Origin: Oscillibacter hominis
GTDB taxonomy: Bacteria > Bacillota > Clostridia > Oscillospirales > Oscillospiraceae
Direction: 5' to 3'
NCBI RefSeq assembly: GCF_014334055.1
Contig: NZ_CP060490.1
Span: forward strand, 372,001 to 436,000
DNA length: 64,000 nucleotides
Each line of letters opens with the position of its first letter. The first letter of the stretch is position 1. This document shows positions 24,069-32,238 of this stretch, piece by piece. The notes beneath the pieces are model-generated. The model saw nothing but the letters and a program-made list of their open reading frames with translations, was not told the DNA's origin and did no database searches. Made by a program: the position numbers and the translations under genes.

Positions 24069-25991
24069 TTACAGCGCAACGCTCTCGGAAAGATCGTTGC
24101 CGAAGATATCCGTGTAAACGATCATCATGTGTGCCCCGGCGCCGGACCTGCTGAGGCGGATCAGCAGCTGATCGCCGCCGCGCTCCATCTCGTCGGGGAA
24201 GACGGAGTCCGTCATGATGAACTCGTTGCCGTTATAGTGCTTGTCAATGAACACGGCCGAGAGCAGATCAAAGCCGGAGAGGGCCTTTTCCTCGTCGGTT
24301 TTGGCGGAGCGGGGCTCATCGGAGGCAAAGGAGCGGATGGCGATGGTGATCTGGTCCTCCGTCACCGCGATGTCGCGCTCCACGGAGGGCGTGCGGTTGA
24401 AGGAAAAGCCGATGGACTCGTCCACGGCATTGACGGCGGTCTTGGACCGGGGCTGGCGGAACTTCCTGAACTCCTTCTGGTGCAGCTCCCGGATGGTCTG
24501 GTAGGGGATTTTGAGGAAGTAGTACCGGATGCCGTCCAGCTCCTCGTAGTCGGTGATGTAGTCCAGGTGGGTGGAGGGGGTGACAATGTAGACCCGGCTT
24601 CCGCTCATCCTGCCGCCCAAGTGGCTGCTGATATTTTCCAGGAAGGCGTCGTCGATGTTGGCGTCGCTGTACTGGCTATAATTAAAGATGACTACCGGGT
24701 CGCCGTCTTTTTTCCCGTCAAAGGCATATCCGCCGATCCGGTGGGGCTTCAAGTCGATGTTGAAAAGGCCTGACACAAATTCCTTGTACTTTCCGAACTC
24801 CATGTCCAGCGCCGCCTTCAGGTCATAGGCACCCAGGGAGCAGGTGAGGAAGCTGCGGGCCGGATGCTTGTAGGGCGGCGTAACCTTGGCCTGGCTGGTC
24901 AGGCTCCTGGACTTCCCGATCTCCAGGATCCGCCGCTGGCAGGTGAAGTGGGAGAGCTTGCCGATGTCGCACAGCACCCACCGGCGGTTCAGCTTTTCCG
25001 CCACCGCCGCCAAGGTGCCTGAGCCGGCAAAGCAGTCCAGCACAATGTCGCCTTCGTTGGAGGCGGCCAGCACGATGCGGCGCAGCAGTTCCTCCGGTTT
25101 CTGGGTGGGGTAGTCGATGAACTCCAAGCTGCTCTGTTTGGTGGTGGAGCTCTGGCCGATGTCCCAGACGTCATCGGCCTTCTTTTCCGAAAAGTCCTCG
25201 TAGATCAGTTTCCCGGAATCGTCCCGGGCGGAGACCAGCTTTTTCTCCTCCGCGGACCAGATGCGCTTATCCCGCTTGGTGGTCTTGTCCAGGGGGATCA
25301 TCACCTTGTTGGAGGTGTAGCGGGAGGTTTTGGAATACCAAAAGATCACATTGTGATTGTTGGCAAAGCCCCGCACATTGCCCTGGAAATTATCGGGATA
25401 GTGCCATACGATCTCGTTGACGAAGTTGGCCTCGCCGAACACCTCATCCAACACGACCTTGATGTAGTGCGCCTTTTTCCAGTCCAGATGGACGAAGATG
25501 CTGCCCTCGTCTGAAAGAATCTCCCGCATCAGGATCAGGCGCTTGCGGATATATTCGATGAACTCGGACCCTTTTTTCTTGTCCGTATAGGCCTTGGCCC
25601 CATCCCGGCTTTGGAAGTCGTCAGAGGTGGCAAACGGCGGGTCGATGTAGATCAGCTTGACCCGGCCCTTGAGCCTGTCTTTGATGAGGGGGTCCTCATT
25701 TTTGTAGATGGTCTTCAAAAGCTGGAGGTTGTCGCCGAACACGATCAGATTGTTCCAGCCGTCCCGGGGCTCGGGATGGCCGGGGGCGCTGAAGACCTTT
25801 TCCACCTGAAGCGGGACAGGGAAGGAGCCGTCGTCATTTGCCAGCAGGTCCTCCTTGCGCATTTTGCCGGCATAGGCCAGCTCGTACTCCTTTTGCTCCA
25901 CCGGAAAAAGCTTATAGCGGAAGTCCTCGGGAATCTCCGCCCCGGATTCGATCAGGTCGATTATGTAATCCTTTTCCGCTTTACTCAGCAT
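24069..25991 (-). CDS. Type III DNA adenine methyltransferase, Mod subunit
   Basis: This 640-residue N6-adenine methyltransferase of beta order has catalytic motif IV IDPPF near residue 115, SAM motif I DCFAGSGT near 325 and, between them, the target-recognition region. It both modifies DNA and gives Res its specificity. ATG 25991 is chosen: GGAGG on the minus strand lies seven bases upstream, whereas the in-frame TTG at 25997 is one base from it. The pair forms a complete Type III system just outside the ICE junction. The recognised sequence cannot be read off. Confidence 0.92.
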   Translation of the reverse strand: MLSKAEKDYIIDLIESGAEIPEDFRYKLFPVEQKEYELAYAGKMRKEDLLANDDGSFPVPLQVEKVFSAPGHPEPRDGWNNLIVFGDNLQLLKTIYKNEDPLIKDRLKGRVKLIYIDPPFATSDDFQSRDGAKAYTDKKKGSEFIEYIRKRLILMREILSDEGSIFVHLDWKKAHYIKVVLDEVFGEANFVNEIVWHYPDNFQGNVRGFANNHNVIFWYSKTSRYTSNKVMIPLDKTTKRDKRIWSAEEKKLVSARDDSGKLIYEDFSEKKADDVWDIGQSSTTKQSSLEFIDYPTQKPEELLRRIVLAASNEGDIVLDCFAGSGTLAAVAEKLNRRWVLCDIGKLSHFTCQRRILEIGKSRSLTSQAKVTPPYKHPARSFLTCSLGAYDLKAALDMEFGKYKEFVSGLFNIDLKPHRIGGYAFDGKKDGDPVVIFNYSQYSDANIDDAFLENISSHLGGRMSGSRVYIVTPSTHLDYITDYEELDGIRYYFLKIPYQTIRELHQKEFRKFRQPRSKTAVNAVDESIGFSFNRTPSVERDIAVTEDQITIAIRSFASDEPRSAKTDEEKALSGFDLLSAVFIDKHYNGNEFIMTDSVFPDEMERGGDQLLIRLSRSGAGAHMMIVYTDIFGNDLSESVAL

Positions 25992-26210
25992 GCACAATCC
26001 TCCATGGTTCCTTATCCGAACCCTCTGCCAATTTTGCTTCTAAATATACCCTGTCAAGTCCGTCCCGCCTGGCCAGTGTCTTGACCGGCTGGCATCCGGC
26101 CGTAAATGCCCAGTGGGAAAAGCAGCGGGAAATATTCCTCTTCACTATACTACAAAATCGGCCGGGCTTCAACTCAAACCTTATCCGGGCCGGATGGACG
26201 GAAGACGCAA

Positions 26211-26241
26211 AACGGCTCCGGGGATTGGCCCCGGAGCCGTT
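26211..26241 (-). terminator. Terminator after the superoxide dismutase gene
   Basis: A 13-bp stem (26211-26223 with 26229-26241) begins three bases past the gene end on the minus strand and is followed there by TTTGCGTCTT. Confidence 0.8.
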
Positions 26242-26243
26242 GG

Positions 26244-26897
26244 TTAGTGGAAAAAGCTCTGCCGCGGCTGGCCTCTTTCCTGTGCGTGGGCATAGCGCTG
26301 CTCCGCCTTTTCCCAATTGAGACGGGAGAGATAGGAGCGGACATACTGGGCAATATCGAACTGATGGACTGGGAGATAGGCGTGTTCCCAAAGATCCAGC
26401 ACAAAGATGGGGCTGATGAAATTAAGGTCCACGGTCTCATTGTCCCGTGTGATGGCGATGTGCAGATTGCCGTTGGACTCGGTCACAAGCCACACCCAGC
26501 CGGCACCGGGAATGCTCTGGGCCGCCTCGGTCAGCAGCCGTACGAAATTCGGCACGGTACCATAGGAGTCGGCAAGCTGCTGGGTCAAACGCCCGGTGGG
26601 AGACGCCGAGCCCGCATCGCCCAATCCGTCAAAATAAAGCTGATGGTTGTAAACTGAGCCGGCCGCGTCTCTCACACGGTTCGCGTGGGCGGTGGGCAGG
26701 TTGATGTCCTGGGTGAGCAGATCCACCAAAGAGAGATGGGTCAGGCGGTGCCGCTCCACCAGCCGGTTGAGACGGTAGACCTCATTGGCATAGAATTGAC
26801 CGTGGTGAAAGTGAAGGTTGTTCGAGTCACAGCATGGCAGCATGGAGTCATAGCTATAGGGAAGGGGGGTTACTTCAAAGGGATAGTACTGGTCCAT
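26244..26897 (-). CDS. Fe/Mn superoxide dismutase family protein, divergent
   Basis: This 217-residue protein keeps the four metal ligands by alignment: H31 (LHFHHGQFY), H85 (SVYNHQLYFDGL), D168 and H172 (DLWEHAY), plus GAGWVWLV. However, the residues that align with the gateway His30 and Tyr34 of E. coli SodA are F35 and E39. Metal binding is likely; normal dismutase speed is not assured. It is monocistronic with its own terminator. Alternative: a structural or spore-associated member of the family. Confidence 0.82.
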   Translation of the reverse strand: MDQYYPFEVTPLPYSYDSMLPCCDSNNLHFHHGQFYANEVYRLNRLVERHRLTHLSLVDLLTQDINLPTAHANRVRDAAGSVYNHQLYFDGLGDAGSASPTGRLTQQLADSYGTVPNFVRLLTEAAQSIPGAGWVWLVTESNGNLHIAITRDNETVDLNFISPIFVLDLWEHAYLPVHQFDIAQYVRSYLSRLNWEKAEQRYAHAQERGQPRQSFFH

Positions 26898-26988
26898 TGT
26901 TCACCTCCTTTGGTACAAGGGCCACAGACACCTCATTCTATGCCAAAGGAGGTTGTTTGCGTGCACTGTGCCGCATGGGGGAGGTGCT

Positions 26989-27414
26989 CTACCTCTTTTT
27001 CATGCGCAGGGCGATCAGGGCCATGACGTCCTCCAGAATCTCCGGAGTGGTGACATCGATCATAAGCCAGCGCCCGCCCTGAAAGGGCTTGGCTTGTTCA
27101 TAGAGCGTCCGTACATCCTCCGTGCAGGTGCACAGCAGCTCCTCCGCCTCCGGGGCCTCCCTGCCCCCAATGGAAACCAGGCAGGTAAAGCGGCCCTGTG
27201 CCGGGTAGAGGGTGCAGAGGGCGCGGCCTCCTTTCTTATATTTGAGGTTCCATCCCGGAGCGCCGGAACAGACGCTGTGCTCCAGCTTTGGGACGACTCC
27301 ATAGGTGGTTTTCAGATGGCCGTGCAGCTGCTCCCACAGAGGGCTGTCCACATAGGCGGAGAACTCCGCGAGGGTCGGCTGAGCATTTTTGGGGTAGAGT
27401 GTGTTCCAATCCAT
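26989..27414 (-). CDS. DUF3788 family protein
   Basis: This 141-residue cytoplasmic protein has the DUF3788 pattern: MDWNTLYP at the start, WNLKYKKGGRALCTLYP in the middle, FTCLVSIGG and a C-terminal GGRWLMIDV stretch. Members often bind or sense small molecules, but no function is established. ATG 27414 is chosen for AGGAG six bases upstream; an in-frame TTG at 27420 touches that site. Confidence 0.78.
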   Translation of the reverse strand: MDWNTLYPKNAQPTLAEFSAYVDSPLWEQLHGHLKTTYGVVPKLEHSVCSGAPGWNLKYKKGGRALCTLYPAQGRFTCLVSIGGREAPEAEELLCTCTEDVRTLYEQAKPFQGGRWLMIDVTTPEILEDVMALIALRMKKR

Positions 27415-27445
27415 GTGCAACTCCTGTTCGTTGTTTGGAGGCGGT

Positions 27446-27706
27446 TTACCTGCCCTGCCAGCGCTTCAGGGTGGGCAGAAACTGTCCCATCATCTGCCGG
27501 GCCTGCTGGTCGCTCATGCCGGGATTGCTTTCCAGCATGGGCCGCACGCAGATATCAATCATCTCCTCCATGCTGCCCTCAAAGGTAAAGCGGCCGTTCT
27601 CATAACAGTATTTGCAGTACTCCGTGCTCTTTGCGCCGTCGGCCTCCGTGCCGTACAGCGCGTCCTCCATGGGCATCCCGCAGCTCTGGCAAAATTTCTG
27701 ATTCAT
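27446..27706 (-). CDS. Small zinc-ribbon protein
   Basis: This 86-residue protein begins MNQKFCQSCGMPM and has a second CKYC near residue 31, forming a four-cysteine zinc ribbon of the putative zinc ribbon (PF12674-like) type, followed by a helical tail (MEEMIDICVRPMLESNPGMS). Function unknown; often found near regulators and stress genes. It shares strand and spacing with the DUF3788 gene, so they may be cotranscribed. Confidence 0.8.
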   Translation of the reverse strand: MNQKFCQSCGMPMEDALYGTEADGAKSTEYCKYCYENGRFTFEGSMEEMIDICVRPMLESNPGMSDQQARQMMGQFLPTLKRWQGR

Positions 27707-27764
27707 AATTTTCTCCTTTCGTTTGATGCCTCTATCCTATCACGCGAAAGCTGACAACTGTCTG

Positions 27765-28682
27765 TCATGTTTTATGGTGTGCGGCGATTTTTTCCGCGTA
27801 GCCCGCCAGCTGCTCCCTCAGCCGCGGCGGTTCCAGGACATCCACATCGGTTCCAAAGGATAAGAGATAGCTCACGACCCAGCTGTCAAGGGGATAACTG
27901 ACATCCACCAATAAAGTGCCGTCGGGATGGACCTCAATGCTCTCCCGGTCAAACTCGTCGTACACCCGAAAGGCAACACTTTGAGAAAAGCGGAGCCTGA
28001 GAGGGACGGAGGAAGCGGGCAATGGCTCCATCTCAAGAGGCGGGGGCGTATACTCGTGGGCAAATACCTCATCTGAAAGGGTGAGTTCCAGGATGCGCCC
28101 GACCTTGAACAGCCGGAAATCGTCGGCTTGGAGACAGAAAGCCTGCAAATACCAGTGCTTGTCCTTGTAGATCAGCCTCAGGGGATGGACACTGCGCCGG
28201 GTGATCCGGCCGGAGGCGCCGCAATAGGTCAGATCCAGCACCCGCCTGCCCAATATGGCGTTTTTCAGCAGTTCAAACCGGGCTGTATCCTTCCGGCGCA
28301 GCCCCCAGCGGGAGAAGTCCACTTCAATCCAGTTCTGACTGCTCTTTTGGAAGGCGGAGCCCAACTGGAAGGCGGAGCCCAACTTGTCCAACAGCGTGTT
28401 CACTGTTTGATCCGCTGCCTGCAGGCTCTGGACGGCAAACAGGAGCTGGTCCTGTTCCTCGTTGGAAAGGAGGCGCTTGTCAAACGTATACCCTGGCAGA
28501 AGTGAGATGCCGCCGCCCTTGCCGGGGGAAGCGTACACCGGCACCCCCGCCATGGAGAGGGCCTCCACGTCCCGGTAAACCGTGCGCACGGAGACCTCCA
28601 GCGCGCGGGCAAGTTCCGGTGCGCTCAGCGCGCCCTGGTTCAGCAGCAGATATAGGATTTGGAAGAGCCGGTCATTTTTCAC
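27765..28682 (-). CDS. WYL-domain transcriptional regulator (YafY type)
   Basis: This 305-residue protein has an N-terminal DeoR-like winged helix (LFQILYLLLNQGALSAPELA, then VSVRTVYRDVEAL) and a WYL ligand-sensing domain (HPLRLIYKDKHWYLQAFC near residue 165-185) with a C-terminal WCX-like part. It probably represses or activates a nearby gene in response to a small ligand. An 18-bp perfect tandem duplication inside the gene repeats LGSAFQ. Confidence 0.87.
   Translation of the reverse strand: MKNDRLFQILYLLLNQGALSAPELARALEVSVRTVYRDVEALSMAGVPVYASPGKGGGISLLPGYTFDKRLLSNEEQDQLLFAVQSLQAADQTVNTLLDKLGSAFQLGSAFQKSSQNWIEVDFSRWGLRRKDTARFELLKNAILGRRVLDLTYCGASGRITRRSVHPLRLIYKDKHWYLQAFCLQADDFRLFKVGRILELTLSDEVFAHEYTPPPLEMEPLPASSVPLRLRFSQSVAFRVYDEFDRESIEVHPDGTLLVDVSYPLDSWVVSYLLSFGTDVDVLEPPRLREQLAGYAEKIAAHHKT
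28349..28384. repeat. 18-bp perfect tandem duplication in the WYL regulator gene
   Basis: The unit GGAAGGCGGAGCCCAACT occurs twice in a row, adding six residues in frame between the winged helix and the WYL domain. It looks like a recent slippage event. Confidence 0.95.
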
Positions 28683-28839
28683 AAGAATCCCTCCAATGTC
28701 CGAAATGGCTACAGTATACCACAGGAGGGCCGGGCCTTAAAAGAAGTTTTCAACCCGTGCCCGTTTGCATTGGAATCGAACTGCAATGCGGGTGTGATTT
28801 GGAAAGAAGGAGCAACAAAATGGGCCGCTCCGACTTTTG

Positions 28840-28878
28840 AAAAAAAGTCGGAGCAAACGAAACGACGTTTGCTCCGAC
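28840..28878 (-). terminator. Terminator of the tRNA-Ser gene
   Basis: A 13-bp perfect stem (28847-28859 with 28866-28878) has a run of A at 28840-28846, which is a T-run on the minus strand. It starts two bases past the tRNA CCA end. Confidence 0.9.
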
Positions 28879-28879
28879 G

Positions 28880-28938
28880 TGGCGCAGCGGGTGGGATTCG
28901 AACCCACGTGGGATTGCTCCCAAACTGATTTCGAGTCA
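28880..28938 (-). tRNA. tRNA-Ser(CGA), 3' part only; left attachment site of the ICE
   Basis: On the minus strand this reads from the anticodon loop CTCGAAA (anticodon CGA at 28933-28931) through the 3' anticodon stem, a long variable arm (TGGGA/TCCCA stem) and the T-arm (GTGGG TTCGAAT CCCAC) to the acceptor strand and GCCA. The 5' half (acceptor, D-arm and most of the 5' anticodon stem) is absent; the next bases are unrelated. This is the duplicated 3' end left when an element recombines into the anticodon region. The intact gene should sit at the far end of the element. Confidence 0.87.
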
Positions 28939-28988
28939 TTTCCCCCTTGTGATTTTTGGTGGAAATTAAGCGAAGATGGAAGTACACA

Positions 28989-29036
28989 ACGGAAGCCCAA
29001 AAGCTGCGGTATACTGCGGATTTTGGCTTCCGTTTT
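28989..29036 (+). terminator. Terminator-like hairpin at the ICE end
   Basis: ACGGAAGCC(C)AAAA pairs with TTTTGGCTTCCGT (29021-29033) around an 18-base loop and is followed by TTTCGTTTTT. It could insulate the element from transcription entering from the chromosome. Confidence 0.7.
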
Positions 29037-29042
29037 TCGTTT

Positions 29043-29215
29043 TTATTTGAACCCACAGGGCTTTCCGAGTTCTTCCCATTTTTGCCCCGAATTATGACCG
29101 GAGGATAGAACAAGGATAGAACTGGACGCCAGATTGGGGGTATTCACACCCATACCATTTCACGAAAATGCAAATCACCATTTTGATTAGACAACTTGAT
29201 CTTATTTGAACCCAC
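29043..29215. repeat. Two direct repeats of TTATTTGAACCCAC
   Basis: The perfect 14-base copies are at 29043-29056 and 29202-29215, 159 bases apart. The sequence is close to the T-arm bases at 28896-28907. Confidence 0.9.
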
Positions 29216-29293
29216 TTCAAAATCCAATATTTTACACACCAGTGAAGTACCTCACCTACCAATGACAGATGAACAAGAAAGTGAGTGCTGCAC

Positions 29294-29824
29294 ATGGATT
29301 TGACTAAGTATTACCCCGACATCGTCGCAAAGTATCCCGCCTATGTAACCAAACGGGAACTATGCGAGATCTGCCACATCTGTCCCAAGACCGCCTACAA
29401 TTTGGAGCAACAAGGTGAGATTCCCTACACCATTGAGCAAAACCACCTGATCCGTAGCCACAAAATCAAGCTGACGGACATTCTTGCCTATCTCTATCGG
29501 CGTGAGTGCAGACAGGAAGCAGACAGTCCCTATATCTGTGCTATGAGAACATTCTATGACGAACACCTCTCTCCCTACTCAGACCTGCTTTCCGTAAAGG
29601 ATATTCAGCAGATTACAGGCTTTTCGTCCTCGGCAATCGTGCGGTGGATCAGCACAGGGATTCTGAAGGCTTTCCAGCCCGGAAAGCAGTACACCGTCCC
29701 AAAGGATTTTATGCTGGACTTTCTGATAAGCCCATATTACCGCCGTATCCGCCGAAAGACCCCTCTCCAAAAGGAATTGATGGATACATTTGAGCGTCTG
29801 TGGCAGGAAAAAGGAGGCGAGTGA
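29294..29824 (+). CDS. Double helix-turn-helix (Xis/MerR-like) protein 1
   Basis: This 176-residue protein has two winged-helix, excisionase-like modules: YVTKRELCEICHICPKTAYN near residue 17, and LLSVKDIQQITGFSSSAIVR near 95, each followed by a basic stretch and a hydrophobic helix (LTDILAYLYRRE, DFMLDFLISPYY). It is a paralogue of the next gene. As the first gene inside the ICE it probably binds the element end or the partition promoter. ATG 29294 is used; a TTG nine bases earlier is possible. The ribosome site is weak. Confidence 0.75.
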   Translation: MDLTKYYPDIVAKYPAYVTKRELCEICHICPKTAYNLEQQGEIPYTIEQNHLIRSHKIKLTDILAYLYRRECRQEADSPYICAMRTFYDEHLSPYSDLLSVKDIQQITGFSSSAIVRWISTGILKAFQPGKQYTVPKDFMLDFLISPYYRRIRRKTPLQKELMDTFERLWQEKGGE

Positions 29825-29825
29825 T

Positions 29826-30401
29826 GTGGCACAGGTATCCAAGTATCGCTATTTGCTGAATCAGTACCCAGAAACAGTCCAAAAAGAGCAATTCCGCATT
29901 ATCTGTCATATCAGCAAACGCACAGCTCGTTATCTGCTGCAATCCGGTCTGGTTCCCTGCGTACAGAGTGGGAAAAAGACCCGGAATTACACCATAAAGA
30001 TGAAAGACATAGTTCGCTACCTTGAGCGCAGGGAAATCCACCCCGAAAAATACAAACTTCCCCCCGGCTCATATAGCGGGACATACGCAGTCAAGCCCCT
30101 GCTTCCCGAATCTGTGACAACGGAGGAACTGCGAAAATACTACATAGAGAGTTTCCGGGACATTCCCGACATAGTTTCCACGAGAGAGGCCGCGGAATTA
30201 ACAGGCGCCACGGCATCTACGGTCGCAAAATGGATCAGAACGAAAAAGCTAAAAGCTCTTTCACATGGTCCGGCATTTATCATCCCGAAGGTCAATCTGA
30301 TCGACTTTATGGCCAGTGACGCATACTTGAACAAACGCTTGAAATCACAAAAATTCCACGAAAATATAGGAGGTTTTCTATCATGGAAAGCGGGAAAATA
30401 A
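29826..30401 (+). CDS. Double helix-turn-helix (Xis/MerR-like) protein 2
   Basis: This 191-residue paralogue of the preceding gene has the same layout: QKEQFRIICHISKRTARYLL near residue 17 and VSTREAAELTGATASTVAKW near 114. Start is GTG 29826, eight bases after GGAGG at 29813-29817; no in-frame ATG fits that ribosome site. The end overlaps parA by 19 bases. Role as excisionase or regulator is inferred from domain type and position. Confidence 0.75.
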   Translation: MAQVSKYRYLLNQYPETVQKEQFRIICHISKRTARYLLQSGLVPCVQSGKKTRNYTIKMKDIVRYLERREIHPEKYKLPPGSYSGTYAVKPLLPESVTTEELRKYYIESFRDIPDIVSTREAAELTGATASTVAKWIRTKKLKALSHGPAFIIPKVNLIDFMASDAYLNKRLKSQKFHENIGGFLSWKAGK

Positions 30402-31165
30402 TTGTTGTAGCCAACCAGAAAGGTGGGGTAGCCAAGACCAGCACGGTCCGAAATCTGTCCTATGCGCTGGCCGAGATGGGCAAGAAGGTCTTGGTAGTTG
30501 ACTTTGACCCCCAGTATAACCTCACCACCAGTTTCGGTGTCCTGCCGACCCAGGCGCCCTATAATACCGGGACTCTTATCACCAATCTGCTTCTGGACGA
30601 ATCTCTGCCGGATACCAACGAGTTCATCCAGAAAATCGGCTCTGTGGACTTGATCCCTTCCAGCCGATCTCTCACCGTTGCGGAGGCAAATCTGCTGATG
30701 ACACCGGACAGCAATGACTACCTGGCCGCTCTGCTGAACCCTCTGCGGCTGTCCTACGATTACATTATCGTGGACACCAACCCCTCTCTCGGCTCGTTGA
30801 CTATCAACGCTTTAACGGCTGCCGACGAGGTAATCATCCCGATTGACCCGGAACTGTTCGCTCTGACCGGTTTACAGGCGTTGGTGGACACCATCCAGAA
30901 AATCAAGCGGAAATTAAATCCCAGCATTGAGATCGGCGGTATCCTGTTCACCAAATGCAACAAGCGGACGAACCTGTATCGCCGTACATACGGTCAGGTC
31001 ACAAAGGCGTTCCAATCGCTCCCCATCTTCAACTGTCAGATTCCCTACACGGTCAAGGTGGGGGACGCAAACAGCTACGGAATGAGCGTCATGGAACTGG
31101 AGCAGGCAAACCCCGCCTCTCTTGCCTATCTGGAACTTGCAAAGGAGGTGCTGGCAAATGCCTAA
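30383..31165 (+). CDS. parA: ParA family partition ATPase
   Basis: This 260-residue protein has the deviant Walker A KGGVAKTST near residue 14, Walker B-like VLVVDFDPQYNLT near 36 and the switch region YIIVDTNPSLGSL near 122. ParA-type ATPases move ParB-bound DNA; in ICEs they stabilise the excised circle. GGAGG lies upstream of ATG 30383 within the preceding gene, and parA overlaps parB by eight bases. Confidence 0.93.
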   Translation: MESGKIIVVANQKGGVAKTSTVRNLSYALAEMGKKVLVVDFDPQYNLTTSFGVLPTQAPYNTGTLITNLLLDESLPDTNEFIQKIGSVDLIPSSRSLTVAEANLLMTPDSNDYLAALLNPLRLSYDYIIVDTNPSLGSLTINALTAADEVIIPIDPELFALTGLQALVDTIQKIKRKLNPSIEIGGILFTKCNKRTNLYRRTYGQVTKAFQSLPIFNCQIPYTVKVGDANSYGMSVMELEQANPASLAYLELAKEVLANA

Positions 31166-32198
31166 AATCAATCCGCGCATCAAGTCCATTGACGATCTTC
31201 TGGGCTTGGATGCCGCAGAAGAAAGACCTATTGAACCCACCCCTTCCGTATCCTTGCCGACCAAGAACACCATCATCACCCTTCCCCCGCAGGCCATTCG
31301 TGCTTTCCGAGGCCATCCGTTCCGGCTGTATGAGGGCGACCGGCTCAATGATCTGGTAGAAAGCATTTCGGAACATGGGGTCCTGAATCCCGCCATCATC
31401 CGCAAGATCGAACGGGATGAAGATGGCTTTGAGTATGAAATGCTGGCCGGTCATAACCGGCAGAACGCCGCAGCCATTGCAAACCGTGAACTTCCCTGTA
31501 TCGTCAAGGAAAATCTCTCCGATGAAGATGCTTGGATTTATGTGATCGAAACCAATGTCCTGCAACGCTCCTTCTCCGAAATGCTGCCCTCTGAAAAAGC
31601 GGCGGTGCTGACTCTGCGCTATTCCAAAATGATCTGTCAGGGGCGCCGGAACGATATTGTCGAGGAGTTGAAACGGCTTGAAAACCCTGATGAAATCAGG
31701 GAAAACGGGACTTGTGGCATCGAGTGCCACAAGTCGAAAAGCCGTGATGTTGTGGGCGCAGAATATGACCTGAAAGGCCGTGCTGTTGCAAACTATCTCC
31801 GCATCAATGAGTTGATTACTCCGCTGAAAAGGCGAATTGATGATGCCGAGTTCCCGATTGTGGTAGCTGTGCAGCTCTCTTATCTGACCGAGCAGGAACA
31901 GCAGATGGTTGACGATGTGCTTTCGGAAAGCGAGTACAAGGTCAATGAGGGAAAGGTTGTCCTGCTGCGGGAATATACCGGAAAGCTGACCCCGGAGCGT
32001 ACCGAACAGATTTTGTCCGGCGAGTTTAACCGGAAACCCAAGAAATCCACGGCTACGGCGTTCAAGGTCAAACCGGCGATTTACAAGAAATACTTTACCG
32101 CCAGCATTAGCCAGAAAGAGTTCGACAGCATTGTGGACGAGGCGCTTGCCCTCTACTTTGCTCAGAAAGGACATGAGTCCGAGCAAGAGGCCGGATAA
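31158..32198 (+). CDS. parB: ParB family partition protein
   Basis: This 346-residue protein has the ParB/Sulfiredoxin nuclease-fold N-terminal domain: IRAFRGHPFRLYEGDRLNDL, SISEHGVLNPAIIR, then EMLAGHNRQNAAAIA (box II-like) and LSDEDAWIYVIETNVLQRSF. A helix-turn-helix region follows. It should bind a centromere-like site on the element and work with ParA. ATG 31158 is inside the parA end; the open frame upstream is parA sequence. Confidence 0.92.
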   Translation: MPKINPRIKSIDDLLGLDAAEERPIEPTPSVSLPTKNTIITLPPQAIRAFRGHPFRLYEGDRLNDLVESISEHGVLNPAIIRKIERDEDGFEYEMLAGHNRQNAAAIANRELPCIVKENLSDEDAWIYVIETNVLQRSFSEMLPSEKAAVLTLRYSKMICQGRRNDIVEELKRLENPDEIRENGTCGIECHKSKSRDVVGAEYDLKGRAVANYLRINELITPLKRRIDDAEFPIVVAVQLSYLTEQEQQMVDDVLSESEYKVNEGKVVLLREYTGKLTPERTEQILSGEFNRKPKKSTATAFKVKPAIYKKYFTASISQKEFDSIVDEALALYFAQKGHESEQEAG

Positions 32199-32238
32199 CC
32201 GGCCATAATCACCAATACAGGAAGGAGGTCAGATACCG

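Larger units (their letters stand above)
28939..29293. other. ICE terminal region with direct repeats, no gene
   Basis: This 355-base stretch has no supported protein. It contains a terminator-like hairpin (28989-29036) and two copies of TTATTTGAACCCAC (29043-29056 and 29202-29215) that resemble ATTCGAACCCAC in the tRNA T-arm. Position and repeats suggest recombinase or excisionase binding sites. Confidence 0.6.

Noticed and set aside
31089..32186. Antisense frame over parB
   Set aside because: Shadow of parB; no recognisable product.
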